Of a DNA stretch of 64,000 bases, positions 26,405-34,883 are shown one piece after another. A program made the position numbers and the translations under genes. The stretch covers positions 92,032 through 156,031 of the forward strand of contig NW_027185525.1 in NCBI RefSeq assembly GCF_040183065.1, in the 5' to 3' direction. Below the pieces are notes generated by a model. The model saw only the letters and a program-made list of their open reading frames with translations. It was not told where the DNA came from and ran no database searches. Within the stretch, counting starts at the first letter, position 1, and each line of letters begins with the position of its first letter. This DNA comes from Periplaneta americana. Its lineage: Eukaryota; Arthropoda; Insecta; Blattodea; Blattidae.

Positions 26405-27448
26405 TTAGTCCAACTTTTGTTTTATAAAGATTTTAAAGAGCATAAGAAAAGAAAAAAGGAGTGCCAAACCCAGTCCTACATACTGGATTATGGTCAGAGT
26501 AGAATAGGAAACCCAATTTTGTAAAAATCCAAAAAGTTTATTGGTTATTCCTGTCCACCAAAAATCACTTCCAGTCATATAATGACGGGAGTTCATGGTA
26601 TGATAATTCAGATCGGTTAAAAACAGAAATCCAAAGATTACAGTAGCAAAAAAAATTCTAAAAGAAAATGTGAAAAAACGAAACTTTAAAGAATGATGAG
26701 ATAAAGAAAAAAGAAGCCCCTGCTGCTTAAAATATTGTCTTTCAATAAAGGCACAAAAGACAGTAACCACCAGTGCCACAGCTGAGCAAAATGCTAAAGA
26801 AGGTTCTTTAAAAAAAAGCCTAGAAGAAACTAAGTACAAAAATAGCGTGGAAATAATAAAACCAACTATACTGAAAGTAGATAATTGGTTGAAAAATTGT
26901 TTGGTGAGTATTTCTGCATTGTTGTTATGGGGAGGGAGATTGAGTTCTTCTGCGTTGCTAGAAAGTGCTGTCTTAGAAGATTCATCGTATTTTTCTTGCT
27001 TCATCGATTCAATGCTCGGTAGGTATCCTAAATACACATTGGTTTCTTCTCTTTCTTTTTGTAGTTCTGGGTGTAAAGCGGGGGTTATAGAAGCTTGGCG
27101 AGATTTAAGAGAATCTAAAAGTTCTTTACGATAATATAAAATGATATGTTGACTCACGGCGTCGGCAATATTGTCTTCTTGTGAGAGGATTTCTTCTTTG
27201 AGTTTGTGAAAAGTTTTAACTTTAACTTTTTGCATGAGAGATTTTTGAAAATCTTCTAAAGATTCTGTAATTTCTGAGCCGAAATTATCATTGAACTGTT
27301 TTTTTGCCTCTTGACTGACAATGTCTTCCAAGTTTTTTTTGAATTCTTGTTCTGTTTTTACTTCGGATAAAGATTCTGAATCCAAAATCTCTGAATCTAA
27401 ATCGGTAGCTTTTTCTTTAAAGTCGGCTTCGTTCATAGGTATACTCAT
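26405..27448 (-). CDS. Membrane protein with acidic/coiled N-terminal domain
   Basis: 347 aa. Residues 1-180 are acidic and helical (many Glu, Lys, Ser), probably cytoplasmic with coiled-coil tendency. Residues 185-345 contain four or five hydrophobic helices (about 191-210, 218-235, 258-280 and 320-345). No signal peptide is seen. Family not recognised. It is in an operon with the ankyrin lipoprotein downstream. The start at 27448 has no strong Shine-Dalgarno. The overall plan, an acidic soluble domain followed by a membrane domain, recalls the TM2 protein at 717 but with no sequence relation visible. Confidence 0.7.
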   Translation of the reverse strand: MSIPMNEADFKEKATDLDSEILDSESLSEVKTEQEFKKNLEDIVSQEAKKQFNDNFGSEITESLEDFQKSLMQKVKVKTFHKLKEEILSQEDNIADAVSQHIILYYRKELLDSLKSRQASITPALHPELQKEREETNVYLGYLPSIESMKQEKYDESSKTALSSNAEELNLPPHNNNAEILTKQFFNQLSTFSIVGFIISTLFLYLVSSRLFFKEPSLAFCSAVALVVTVFCAFIERQYFKQQGLLFSLSHHSLKFRFFTFSFRIFFATVIFGFLFLTDLNYHTMNSRHYMTGSDFWWTGITNKLFGFLQNWVSYSTLTIIQYVGLGLALLFSFLMLFKIFIKQKLD

Positions 27449-27549
27449 TTATTGTTTCAACAACTTTTCTTGGTTCAAAGTTTGTTTTAGTATATTTATA
27501 TTAATAATAACGAGGTTCCAGCCAAAAAACAAATCCGAAAGGGGAAGTT

Positions 27550-27804
27550 ATGAGAAATTTCATTCACTCTGTGTATCAGATTATTTCCACCAGCGATAAA
27601 CGAGTGTATTATATAGGCAAAAAATCTACCTTTGTTTTTTGCTTTCTGACCGCCTTATCCTATTTTTTTCCAACCCAACACAATGGGGATATTATTGATA
27701 TCATTTGGAGCAACCTCTACTGGGCAGGACCTATCTTGGCACTTTCTTCTTTTACTCTGATGGTCATGGCCGCTTGGCAAGAACACAAATCTCGGGGATT
27801 TTAA
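27550..27804 (+). CDS. Small two-helix membrane protein
   Basis: 84 aa. GGGGAAG lies just before the ATG. Two hydrophobic helices (about 26-42 and 54-74) are joined by a short polar loop, with basic residues at both ends. Family not recognised. It is divergent from the membrane protein at 26405-27448 and convergent with the MerR regulator. About 120 bp separate it from merR with no clear terminator. Confidence 0.6.
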   Translation: MRNFIHSVYQIISTSDKRVYYIGKKSTFVFCFLTALSYFFPTQHNGDIIDIIWSNLYWAGPILALSSFTLMVMAAWQEHKSRGF

Positions 27805-27925
27805 CGAGGTTGTAGCACTTTTTGAGAGTCTTACAAAATGAGATAATAAAAATCCTTGATACCACAGAGCCAGTTTCCAACTCTTTTCAGGGAGGGTAAT
27901 ATCAATCCAATCCAAATGCATAGAG

Positions 27926-28432
27926 CTACGATGTTTTTATTTGAGCTAGAGTATTTCTCTTGAGATTTGAGAGAGTTTTTGGAGGTTTATTCGACGTGGA
28001 AAGGGGTGCTGTAGAAAATTTTTTTAGGCAATTTTTCCATTCATGAGGTTCCCATACCGCTGTCCTTTTACCTTGCAATAACTCTTGATAGTATTTTCTT
28101 TTGCTTTGTATCAACTGAAGTTGGTTTTTCAATTCTTCCTGTTTTTGATAGAGTACAGCTTCTTGGGTTTCCATAATAGTGAGCCTTTCTTGTAAGGAAC
28201 TGTCCCCTTGAGCGACCATATCAATATAATTTCGAATTTCTTTTATAGGTAGCCCAGAATATCTCAAGGTATGTATTACATACAACCAGTTGACAGACAT
28301 TTCCGAAAAAATTCGTGTGTTTACATCGTTACGGCTCACTTCTGGGATCAAATTTTCGTTGTCGTAGTATCTAATGGTATGGGTGGAGATCCCCGTTATT
28401 TTAGAAACATCGTGTACAGTGTATTTTGACAT
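27926..28432 (-). CDS. MerR-family transcriptional regulator
   Basis: 168 aa from the ATG at 28432, which has AGAGG six bases upstream; an earlier TTG would add ten residues. The N-terminal winged helix is MerR type: YTVHDVSKITGISTHTIRYYDNENLIPEVSRN, then a second helix pair ending near residue 70. A long dimerisation helix follows (about 78-122, Gln/Glu/Leu rich). There is no Cys effector site like that of MerR or SoxR. It resembles regulators that control aldo/keto reductase and flavodoxin-like genes. It is divergent from such a block, and the intervening promoter has a 19-bp dyad typical of MerR operators. Confidence 0.88.
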   Translation of the reverse strand: MSKYTVHDVSKITGISTHTIRYYDNENLIPEVSRNDVNTRIFSEMSVNWLYVIHTLRYSGLPIKEIRNYIDMVAQGDSSLQERLTIMETQEAVLYQKQEELKNQLQLIQSKRKYYQELLQGKRTAVWEPHEWKNCLKKFSTAPLSTSNKPPKTLSNLKRNTLAQIKTS

Positions 28433-28469
28433 AATTTTCCTCTTTTTACAAATTTTGTACAAAATAAAT

Positions 28470-28500
28470 TTGCCTTAGAGTTACTCTCAGGTTTTATCTT
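28470..28500 (+). promoter_or_regulatory. MerR-type promoter with 19-bp spacer operator
   Basis: TTGCCT (28470-28475) and TATCTT (28495-28500) are separated by 19 bp, the over-long spacing typical of MerR-controlled promoters. The dyad CCTTAGAGTTACTCTCAGG (28473-28491; nine-base arms, one mismatch) fills the spacer. It points to the flavodoxin/CMD-cupin/MFS genes and is expected to be untwisted by the regulator at 27926-28432. Confidence 0.8.
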
Positions 28501-28538
28501 TATTCTGCTAGAACAAAAGTAACCATAAGGAGTTAAAA

Positions 28539-28559
28539 ATGCAAAAAATTTACCTATAA
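28539..28559 (+). pseudogene. Truncated 5' end of a lost gene (probable aldo/keto reductase start)
   Basis: A good ribosome binding site (AAGGAG) and an ATG are followed by only six codons (MQKIYL) and a TAA. It occupies the first-gene position of the MerR-controlled operon. The six residues resemble the start of aldo/keto reductases (MQKxxLNNG), which this class of MerR regulator commonly controls. The most likely reading is that the body of that gene was deleted and replaced by the module that now starts at about 28571. The match is too short to prove. Confidence 0.4.
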
Positions 28560-28634
28560 AATAAACAGGCACTACAAATATGGCTCCAAAGGAGTTTTAG
28601 AGTTGTGGATATAAAAATTTTCAGGAGGTCTGAA

Positions 28635-29240
28635 ATGAGGACAATCATTCAACTGAGTACTTTGGTACTTTTTGCTTTAACATTTTCACTATTTGTTGGA
28701 GGAGTTGGGTTTTCCCAGGAGAACAAAAATCAGACGGCAAAATCTAAAAAAGTGTTGACTGTTTACTATTCTCGATCGGGGAACACCCAAAATGTGGCTA
28801 GACAAATACAAAAACAGTTAGGAGGAGACTTGTTAGAAATTCAGACGCTCCAAGCCTACCCCAAAGACTATAAACTTGCGGTAGAACAGGTAAAAAAAGA
28901 GTTGACGGAGCGGACAAAACCAGCTTTAAAGACCAAAATTCCAAATCTGAAAAATTATGATGTGGTTTTTATAGGTTCTCCTTGCTGGTGGAACAATATT
29001 GCTCCTGCTGTTTCCAGTTTTTTATCTCAAGTGGATTTAGCTGGAAAGACAGTGATTCCATTTATTACATCGGTGAGTAGTGGGGTAGATGGAAGTTTGG
29101 CGACTATCAAAAAATTGGTACCCAATGCTCTTATTGTAGGAGCAAAAGCCTTTCATGGTGACTGGGAAGTAAACCCTTCCGTTAAAGCGGGGTCTAACAT
29201 CCAAGAGGTAAATCAGTGGCTCGATCAAATAAAGTTTTAA
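28635..29240 (+). CDS. Exported flavodoxin-like protein
   Basis: 201 aa from the ATG at 28635, preceded by AGGAGG. Residues 1-27 are a signal peptide (IIQLSTLVLFALTFSLFVGG). The body is a flavodoxin fold: the FMN phosphate loop VYYSRSGNTQNVARQI, the FIGSPCWWNNIAPAVSSFL isoalloxazine loop, and SSGVDGSLATIKKLVP. It is the short flavodoxin/NADPH-reductase-like type. It is controlled by the MerR promoter. Its 5' untranslated region and signal sequence are nearly the same as those of the unrelated lipoprotein at 31901, which suggests module exchange. Confidence 0.85.
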   Translation: MRTIIQLSTLVLFALTFSLFVGGVGFSQENKNQTAKSKKVLTVYYSRSGNTQNVARQIQKQLGGDLLEIQTLQAYPKDYKLAVEQVKKELTERTKPALKTKIPNLKNYDVVFIGSPCWWNNIAPAVSSFLSQVDLAGKTVIPFITSVSSGVDGSLATIKKLVPNALIVGAKAFHGDWEVNPSVKAGSNIQEVNQWLDQIKF

Positions 29241-29261
29241 TCCATTTTGGAGGATAGATTC

Positions 29262-30437
29262 ATGATAAAAAAATTAAAATATATTGCTATGGCAATATTT
29301 GTTATTACCATATTACTATCTACAACATTGAAGGCGGAAACAACGATCAATAAACTAACAGACAAAGAGAAGAATATAGTTCTGATCTCTTCTTATACTA
29401 TTAAAGGGGAGGTGGAACAACTCCATTCAGTATTTACTGAAGCTTTAGAAAAGGGAGTTTCTGTTAACGAAATCAAAGAGATTTTAGTGCAAATGTCAGC
29501 TTATGCGGGGTTTCCACGAAGCTTAAATGCGATTACTGTTTTGCAAAACATTATAGAAAAACGAGAATCTGATGGGATATTGGATCTGCAAGGTAGTACC
29601 CCAAATACTTTACCTACGGGTACTGATAGGAATAAATACGGAGAAGGGGTGCGTACTCAACTAACTGGAACTTCATTAAAAGGAAGTTACGCAAAATTTA
29701 TTCCAGTTATTGATGATTTTTTAAAAGAACATCTATTTGCCGACATTTTTTCTAGAGGAGTACTTACGAATCAAGAACGAGAAATATCTACAATTTCAGC
29801 ACTATCCAGTGTGGAGGGATTAGAGGCACAGCTTTGTGGTCATTTAAAAATTGGTTTAAATATTGGTCTATTACCAGAACAACTCCAAGATATTATATCT
29901 CTTGTAGGTATTAAAAGTTCCTATGCAGTATTGCAAGATATTTTAGAAAAAGGAGTTTCTGTTAACGAAATCAAAAACAACAAAAAAATTACAAATATTA
30001 GGAGTCAAACATCTATGAATGATCATAAAAAACAGCAGGTTATAAAACAATCCGAACTAGCCCCTTATACTGGAGCAGAGGAATTTTTTACAGGTTCCGT
30101 GAATGTGCAACCTATTTTTACCGACAACGACGAAATGCCAGTGAGTGCGGCTTATGTTACTTTTCAAGCAGGAGCCAGAACGGCTTGGCATGTTCATCCT
30201 ACAGGTCAAAGGCTTATTGTTACCGATGGCATAGGGCGGACAGGAGAAATGGACGGAAAGATCCATGAATTTAAAGCGGGAGATACGATTATTTGCCCTG
30301 CTGGGGTTAAACACTGGCACGGGGCAGCACCGCATTCATCCATGACCCATATTGCTATAACAGGGGTAAAAGATGGTCAGGCAGTAGAGTGGTTAGAAAA
30401 AGTGACAGACGAGCAGTACAACGGTAACAAATCCTAA
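29262..30437 (+). CDS. Exported CMD-cupin fusion protein
   Basis: 391 aa from the ATG at 29262 (GGAGG eight bases upstream). A signal peptide covers residues 1-25. Two carboxymuconolactone-decarboxylase-like (CMD/AhpD) helical units follow (about 30-110 and 140-245), the second with LCGHLKIGLNIG. Neither has the AhpD CxxC pair, so redox activity is unlikely. The C-terminal third is a cupin: ARTAWHVHPTGQRLIV and KAGDTIICPAGVKHWHGAAPH supply the metal-binding His residues. CMD-cupin fusions are known beside MerR-controlled reductases. A 24-bp direct repeat (near 29456 and 29953) encodes the shared KGVSVNEIK at the end of each CMD unit. Confidence 0.83.
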   Translation: MIKKLKYIAMAIFVITILLSTTLKAETTINKLTDKEKNIVLISSYTIKGEVEQLHSVFTEALEKGVSVNEIKEILVQMSAYAGFPRSLNAITVLQNIIEKRESDGILDLQGSTPNTLPTGTDRNKYGEGVRTQLTGTSLKGSYAKFIPVIDDFLKEHLFADIFSRGVLTNQEREISTISALSSVEGLEAQLCGHLKIGLNIGLLPEQLQDIISLVGIKSSYAVLQDILEKGVSVNEIKNNKKITNIRSQTSMNDHKKQQVIKQSELAPYTGAEEFFTGSVNVQPIFTDNDEMPVSAAYVTFQAGARTAWHVHPTGQRLIVTDGIGRTGEMDGKIHEFKAGDTIICPAGVKHWHGAAPHSSMTHIAITGVKDGQAVEWLEKVTDEQYNGNKS

Positions 30438-30531
30438 ATTCTTTAGGATAAAATTTGATATTTACAATAGATAACTATAAAAGGGCTCAGGTTTAAAAAG
30501 CTTAGCCTTAAAAAAATAAAAGGTGGTTTTT

Positions 30532-31713
30532 GTGTTTACTATTATTATTGTCATTCTGGCGGATCTTATTGGGTACAGTTTGCTTGTTCCTATCTATCCT
30601 TTAATTCACGAATATTACCAAGTATCAGACCTACAAATTGGACTTTTTGTACAAGTATGGGCTATTTTCTTGTGTTTTGGAGGGTTATTTTTTGGGGTTC
30701 TCAGTGATAAAACGAGCCGAAGAACAGGGTTGGTAATTCCTATGCTGGGCTCTACTTTAACCTATTTACTGGCTTTTTTTGTGGATAGTTATTCGATGCT
30801 TTTGGTGTGCCGAGCCTTAAATGGTTTTTTCAACGGGAATTTTGTAGTCGCTATGGCGGCAGCGGCGGATATTTCTACACCTCAAACACGGCTCAAAAAT
30901 ATGAGTGCTGTAGGAGCGGCTTTGTCTTTTAGTTGGGTGGTGGGACCTATGGTGGGAGGTTTAGTGGCATCGGCGGTGGATACCCCTTATTTGAGTATTC
31001 ATGTCCCATTTTTGTTGTCGGCGGTCTTTTCGTTGTTCGGATTTATTTTAACTCTGGTGCTTTTTCCTAAAATTGACAAACAAAAACTCATTGAGGCAAC
31101 TCCTGTGAGTGAAAAGAGTGTTTTTCGGGATTTTTTGGATAATTTACTGACCAAAAAAATGTTGTTCTATACAGCCTTAAGTATTTTATTTATGTCAACG
31201 CTGACAGGAGCTCAAGTGTATTTTAGCCTGTGGCTTGAGAATGCTTTTCATTTTACATCAGCTCGGATTGGGTTGGCTTGGGGAGTTTTTGGTGTAGCGG
31301 CTTTTGTGGGACAGGTATCTATAAACCGAATTTTTTATCGCATAGATACCCATATTCTTATTGTCATTGGGTTTATTGGTATGGGGCTCAGTTTTATTTC
31401 TTGGAGTCTTACCCAGAGTGCTGTGGTGGTTTATATAGCGGCTATGGTACTTTTCTTTTTTAGCTCTTTTGTTATGTCTGGTATTAATACTCGTGTTTCT
31501 CTGTCTGGACACCCTGACAAAATGGGATTGATATTCGGAATTAACCAAGCTTTTTCGGGCATAGGGCGGGTGATTGCTCCTAGCTTTTTAGGGTTATTGG
31601 TCACTTATATTAATTATGCTCCTGCTTGGGTGGTGTTGGGTATAATATTTGTAGTATCAGGAGCTGTTTGTACCTTAGTATTTACCACTCGTTGGTTGGA
31701 AAAGTCAGCCTGA
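30532..31713 (+). CDS. MFS transporter (drug exporter type)
   Basis: 393 aa from the GTG at 30532; AAAGGTGG lies six bases upstream. It has twelve hydrophobic helices. Motif A is present in the loop after the second helix as GVLSDKTSRRTGLV. The fifth helix has a motif C-like stretch (SFSWVVGPMVGGLVAS), characteristic of proton antiporters. Substrate unknown. It follows the CMD-cupin gene by about 95 bp and may be its own unit or part of the MerR-controlled block. Confidence 0.87.
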   Translation: MFTIIIVILADLIGYSLLVPIYPLIHEYYQVSDLQIGLFVQVWAIFLCFGGLFFGVLSDKTSRRTGLVIPMLGSTLTYLLAFFVDSYSMLLVCRALNGFFNGNFVVAMAAAADISTPQTRLKNMSAVGAALSFSWVVGPMVGGLVASAVDTPYLSIHVPFLLSAVFSLFGFILTLVLFPKIDKQKLIEATPVSEKSVFRDFLDNLLTKKMLFYTALSILFMSTLTGAQVYFSLWLENAFHFTSARIGLAWGVFGVAAFVGQVSINRIFYRIDTHILIVIGFIGMGLSFISWSLTQSAVVVYIAAMVLFFFSSFVMSGINTRVSLSGHPDKMGLIFGINQAFSGIGRVIAPSFLGLLVTYINYAPAWVVLGIIFVVSGAVCTLVFTTRWLEKSA

Positions 31714-31731
31714 GCTATTGAGGAGGTTTTT

Positions 31732-31787
31732 ATGAAACGAAATTATGGGTAGTATTTTCTGTTCTCATTGTTTTTTGTGGTTTTTAA
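31732..31787 (+). pseudogene. Remnant of a lipoprotein gene start
   Basis: GAGGAGG precedes an ATG, but the frame stops after six codons (MKRNYG). A single-base shift gives a hydrophobic stretch ending in a lipobox-like VFCGF, followed at once by TAA. This looks like the decayed signal sequence of a lipoprotein, with no mature part left. It sits 18 bp after the MFS gene and before the repeated 5' module at about 31790. Confidence 0.35.
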
Positions 31788-31900
31788 ACAACCACTACAA
31801 ATACGACTAGGAGTTTTAGAGTTGTGGATATAAAAGTTTCTTTATTAAGGTTATTATTATTACATTTATGGTTGATATGAAAATTTTCAGGAGGTCTGAA

Positions 31901-32512
31901 ATGAAGAAAATCATTCAACTGAGTACTCTGGTACTTTTTGCCTTAACATTTTCCTTTTGTGCTAGGGGGAGTACTCCCAGCTCCAATACGGTGGATCTAG
32001 GAGATGGTAATAGTGTATCAGGTGATAGTGATTTAGGTCAGTATATTCAAGGGCGCGATGAAGGTGTTATTAGCCCCGATGCTAACATTAGGGTTACCGT
32101 TCAGGTAGATGGGAACCCTATTACAAGCAAGGGAGGGGTGCTGTTAGATGGTACCACTAAGCTTGAATTTAAAGATACAGCAGCTTGGAAGAAGGGATAT
32201 ACCTTGAGCATCCCGAGTGATAAGAGCAGGGTGGATACATTTGTACATGCATATAGTGTTGATTTTCAATCTAATGGCGGTTTTGAAAGCTTTAAGATAA
32301 CTAGAGCCTATTTTGACCAAGATGGAGTGATGGTTGTTGAGAGTCTTACTAATCCAGATGCGAATCGTATAACGGATTTACTGGGTAATCTTACAGGGGA
32401 TCTTAATAAAATCAATAAAATGTTTGAAATTATCCGTTGGGATGACACCAATACGGGTGAAAAATTATATGTTGTTATGCCCACTCTGTATATCCAACAT
32501 AATATGCCATAG
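31901..32512 (+). CDS. Lipoprotein of unknown function
   Basis: 203 aa from the ATG at 31901, with AGGAGG well placed. The signal sequence (IIQLSTLVLFALTFSFC) ends in a lipobox-like TFSFC. It is almost identical to the signal region of the flavodoxin at 28635, except that Cys replaces the following residues here. The mature part is acidic, Gly/Asp/Ser-rich at first and then beta-like; no family is recognised. The untranslated leader is also shared with the flavodoxin gene, apart from an insertion of about 45 bp. Composition suggests a surface or periplasmic protein. Confidence 0.72.
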   Translation: MKKIIQLSTLVLFALTFSFCARGSTPSSNTVDLGDGNSVSGDSDLGQYIQGRDEGVISPDANIRVTVQVDGNPITSKGGVLLDGTTKLEFKDTAAWKKGYTLSIPSDKSRVDTFVHAYSVDFQSNGGFESFKITRAYFDQDGVMVVESLTNPDANRITDLLGNLTGDLNKINKMFEIIRWDDTNTGEKLYVVMPTLYIQHNMP

Positions 32513-32568
32513 GTATTATTAAACCTACCCAGTCTATCCTTGAGTGGGGTATCTACAAATTTTTGAAG

Positions 32569-32596
32569 GGAGAGCAGACTTTCCTGCCCTCCTTTT
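32569..32596 (+). terminator. Probable terminator after the lipoprotein gene
   Basis: GGAG-A-GCAG (32569-32577) pairs with CTGC-C-CTCC (32584-32592) with one internal mismatch, followed by TTTT. It is in the short gap between the convergent lipoprotein and PatB-like genes. Confidence 0.5.
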
Positions 32597-32599
32597 ATC

Positions 32600-33787
32600 T
32601 TAACGATTCATAAAAGCACTATAAATACGACTGAGGGCCGTTTTTAAGGTGAGCTGGGTGCAACCGATGTTCATACGGCAAAACCCAGAGCCATTACTGC
32701 CAAACTCATTTCCTGCTAAAAGGGCAACTTGTGCTTCTTCCACCAGTTTTTCTTGTAGAGCTTGGTCGGTAAGTCCGTAGGCATTAAAATTAATCCACTT
32801 CAAAAAAGTTCCCTCGTTAGGAGTGGTAATAATTTGGGGTAAGTTGGCTTTAAAAAACTCGTCCACAAACAAGGCATTTTTTTGTAGGTATTCCAATTTT
32901 GTTTTTAACCATTCTTCGTTCTCTTTGGTATAGGATGCTTGTAATACCGTTAATCCAAAAAGATTTCTAGCGGCGTAAATATGACCTGTCCCTACAAGAC
33001 CCTCGTGAAACTTCTCTTGAAGTTCTGGATTAGGAATAACAGAAAAAGCAAATACAGCACCAGGAATATCAAAAAGTTTTCCAGGAGAAAAACAGGAAAT
33101 AGTAATCTGGGCAATTTCAGGAGAAATACTTGCCATAGGGGTATACGGATGTTCTGGATAGTTTAAAAAACCGTGTATTTCGTCAGAGATAATAATGAGT
33201 TTGTTTTTTAAACAGAATTCTCCCAGTTTTTCTAAATCACTCTTTTTCCAAACCTTTCCTGTAGGATTATGAGGGTTGCACAATAAAAAAAACTTGGTTT
33301 TTGAAGAAACTTTTGATTGCAAGTCGTCAAAATCCATAGCATAATCTCCCGTTCGAGTATCGTAGATGAGTTCGCTTGTTACCACTTTACGCCGATTAGC
33401 GGTTACGGTTTTTGCCAAAGGTGGGTACCCTGGGATCTGTGTGAGAATTTCGTCACCCACTTGGGTTAAGGTCAGTAAGCTGATTCCTAAAATGGGGACA
33501 ATACCAGGCGTAAAGTTGATCCAATGTGGGTTTATGTCCCAGCCCGTATTTCTTTTATAAAAGCTGCAAATATTGGCAAAAACTTTTTCATTGGCATCCG
33601 TATATCCTATCACTCGATGGTCTAGCCTAGCTCGAATGGCGTCCAAAATAGGTTTAGGTGCGGCAAAATCGCTATCGGCAATTCGCATTCCAATAATTTC
33701 AGGATTATTGTACTGTTGGATAATCGTATCGTATTTGACGCTATCGGATCCAATTCTGTTAATAGGTTCATCAAAATTGTAAGACAT
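32600..33787 (-). CDS. PLP-dependent lyase/aminotransferase, MalY/PatB type
   Basis: 395 aa, fold-type I PLP enzyme. The N-terminus (NFDEPINRIGSDSVKYD) and MRIADSDFAAPKPILDAI are typical of the MalY/PatB group, which splits cystathionine or cysteine (beta C-S lyase). Further marks are FTPGIVPILG, LCNPHNPTGKVWKKSDL, IISDEIHGFLNYP and the PLP lysine in SCFSPGKLFDIPG. The C-terminal arginine for the substrate carboxylate is in FCRMNIGC. Cytosolic. Either a cystathionine beta-lyase or a cysteine desulfhydrase; the sequence alone does not decide. It is alone on its strand. Confidence 0.88.
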   Translation of the reverse strand: MSYNFDEPINRIGSDSVKYDTIIQQYNNPEIIGMRIADSDFAAPKPILDAIRARLDHRVIGYTDANEKVFANICSFYKRNTGWDINPHWINFTPGIVPILGISLLTLTQVGDEILTQIPGYPPLAKTVTANRRKVVTSELIYDTRTGDYAMDFDDLQSKVSSKTKFFLLCNPHNPTGKVWKKSDLEKLGEFCLKNKLIIISDEIHGFLNYPEHPYTPMASISPEIAQITISCFSPGKLFDIPGAVFAFSVIPNPELQEKFHEGLVGTGHIYAARNLFGLTVLQASYTKENEEWLKTKLEYLQKNALFVDEFFKANLPQIITTPNEGTFLKWINFNAYGLTDQALQEKLVEEAQVALLAGNEFGSNGSGFCRMNIGCTQLTLKTALSRIYSAFMNR

Positions 33788-33900
33788 TTCCCCTCCTGGT
33801 CTTCATTTTTTTTAAGTAAAGATAGATGTTCTGAACAAAAATCAAAAAAAAATTGAGTAGAAAATTTTATTTTTCTATGATTTAAGTTAAATTTAGTTCT

Positions 33901-33925
33901 TATAATATACTAGTGAAACGATTTA
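33901..33925 (+). promoter_or_regulatory. TATAAT box placed for a leaderless or near-leaderless mRNA
   Basis: A perfect TATAAT (33901-33906) ends six bases before the GTG codon at 33913. Transcription starting seven bases after the box would begin at that GTG, or 12 bases before the ATG at 33925, and no Shine-Dalgarno is present. No clear -35 box is seen. Confidence 0.4.
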
Positions 33926-34551
33926 TGAAAACCAAACTTATTTTAGTTTTTTGTGTGTTTTTCTGTATAGCGTGTAACGATGGGGGATTATACTATACAG
34001 TCAACCCACCGTTGGATGGTGTTGTTGTGGAAGGAGACCCCAATACCAATGTTACAGGGTTCTATATTGGTGCGGAAGACCCTTCTTCGCCTAACCCAAA
34101 TCTAGGTGGATCCGAAGATTTTTTGTCCCTTTCCAATGGATCGTTTGGAACTTTCTCGGTACCCGTATCGCATAATTTTCTCAGTCAATCTGCTTCTACT
34201 GCTCGTTACGGTATACAGATAGTGTACAACAATACCGATGTGATTTATGTTTACAAACGGAACGGACAAAATCTGGAGAGAGATAATGCAGAGTATAAAA
34301 ATGGTGTTTATCCTGATGGGAGTGAGTATAATTTGATGTTTTTATATAATGAGGTGTATCAAGATGTTTTAGTGCGTGGGGTAATCCCGTTTACTAAAAC
34401 ATTTATGCATGACTTAGATTATTTGTATATTTATCTGCAATTAAAAACTCCTATTAGACAAGGAGAGACTCTGAAAGTTTGTGCGGGAGAATTTGACCCC
34501 AATACAGGGACTATCCTCAATCCAGACTGCTTGAATGTAACCATACCATAA
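33913..34551 (+). CDS. Lipoprotein of unknown function
   Basis: 212 aa from the GTG at 33913, or 208 aa from the ATG at 33925; neither has a Shine-Dalgarno and a -10 box lies directly upstream. The signal peptide (KTKLILVFCVFFCIAC) has lipobox CIAC. The mature protein has an early Gly/Pro/Asn-rich part with PLDGVVVEGDPNTNVTGF, then beta-like segments. No family recognised. It is followed after 17 bp by a second small lipoprotein in the same direction, so the pair is likely one operon. Confidence 0.72.
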   Translation: MKRFMKTKLILVFCVFFCIACNDGGLYYTVNPPLDGVVVEGDPNTNVTGFYIGAEDPSSPNPNLGGSEDFLSLSNGSFGTFSVPVSHNFLSQSASTARYGIQIVYNNTDVIYVYKRNGQNLERDNAEYKNGVYPDGSEYNLMFLYNEVYQDVLVRGVIPFTKTFMHDLDYLYIYLQLKTPIRQGETLKVCAGEFDPNTGTILNPDCLNVTIP

Positions 34552-34568
34552 CCCTGAAAGGAAAGATT

Positions 34569-34883
34569 ATGAAACAATTATTTCTGTTTTTTTGTGCGAG
34601 TGCATTACTGTCGGCTTGTTTACCAGACGACGCTTATAAAATGAAGTATCCACAACAAGAAGTCCATTACGGAGCGAGTCATCCATTGACCTTTGCACAA
34701 AGTGAAAAAGTGGCAACAGATCGGCTAGAAAGAGGTCCTGTCAATAGTTATAGTCCTGCCGAACAACATCCTCTAAAAAGAAAACCAATTACCCAAACGA
34801 TGAAATTTGTGGGGCAAGAAGATCCTGATACAGGGGTGAAAAAAGTGAGCAGAGGACAAACTCAAAAAAATACTGAGGAATAG
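34569..34883 (+). CDS. Small lipoprotein
   Basis: 104 aa. AAAGGAAAG precedes the ATG. The signal peptide MKQLFLFFCASALLSAC has lipobox LSAC at residues 14-17. The mature part is polar and probably unstructured, rich in Pro, Gln, Glu, Lys and Thr. Family not recognised. It is the second gene of the pair with 33913. Confidence 0.7.
   Translation: MKQLFLFFCASALLSACLPDDAYKMKYPQQEVHYGASHPLTFAQSEKVATDRLERGPVNSYSPAEQHPLKRKPITQTMKFVGQEDPDTGVKKVSRGQTQKNTEE

Noticed and set aside
27655..27921. Minus-strand 88-codon frame just after the MerR gene
   Set aside because: It has no ribosome binding site and runs 150 bp antisense into the well-supported small membrane protein gene; composition becomes basic and Ser-rich there, as in shadow frames.
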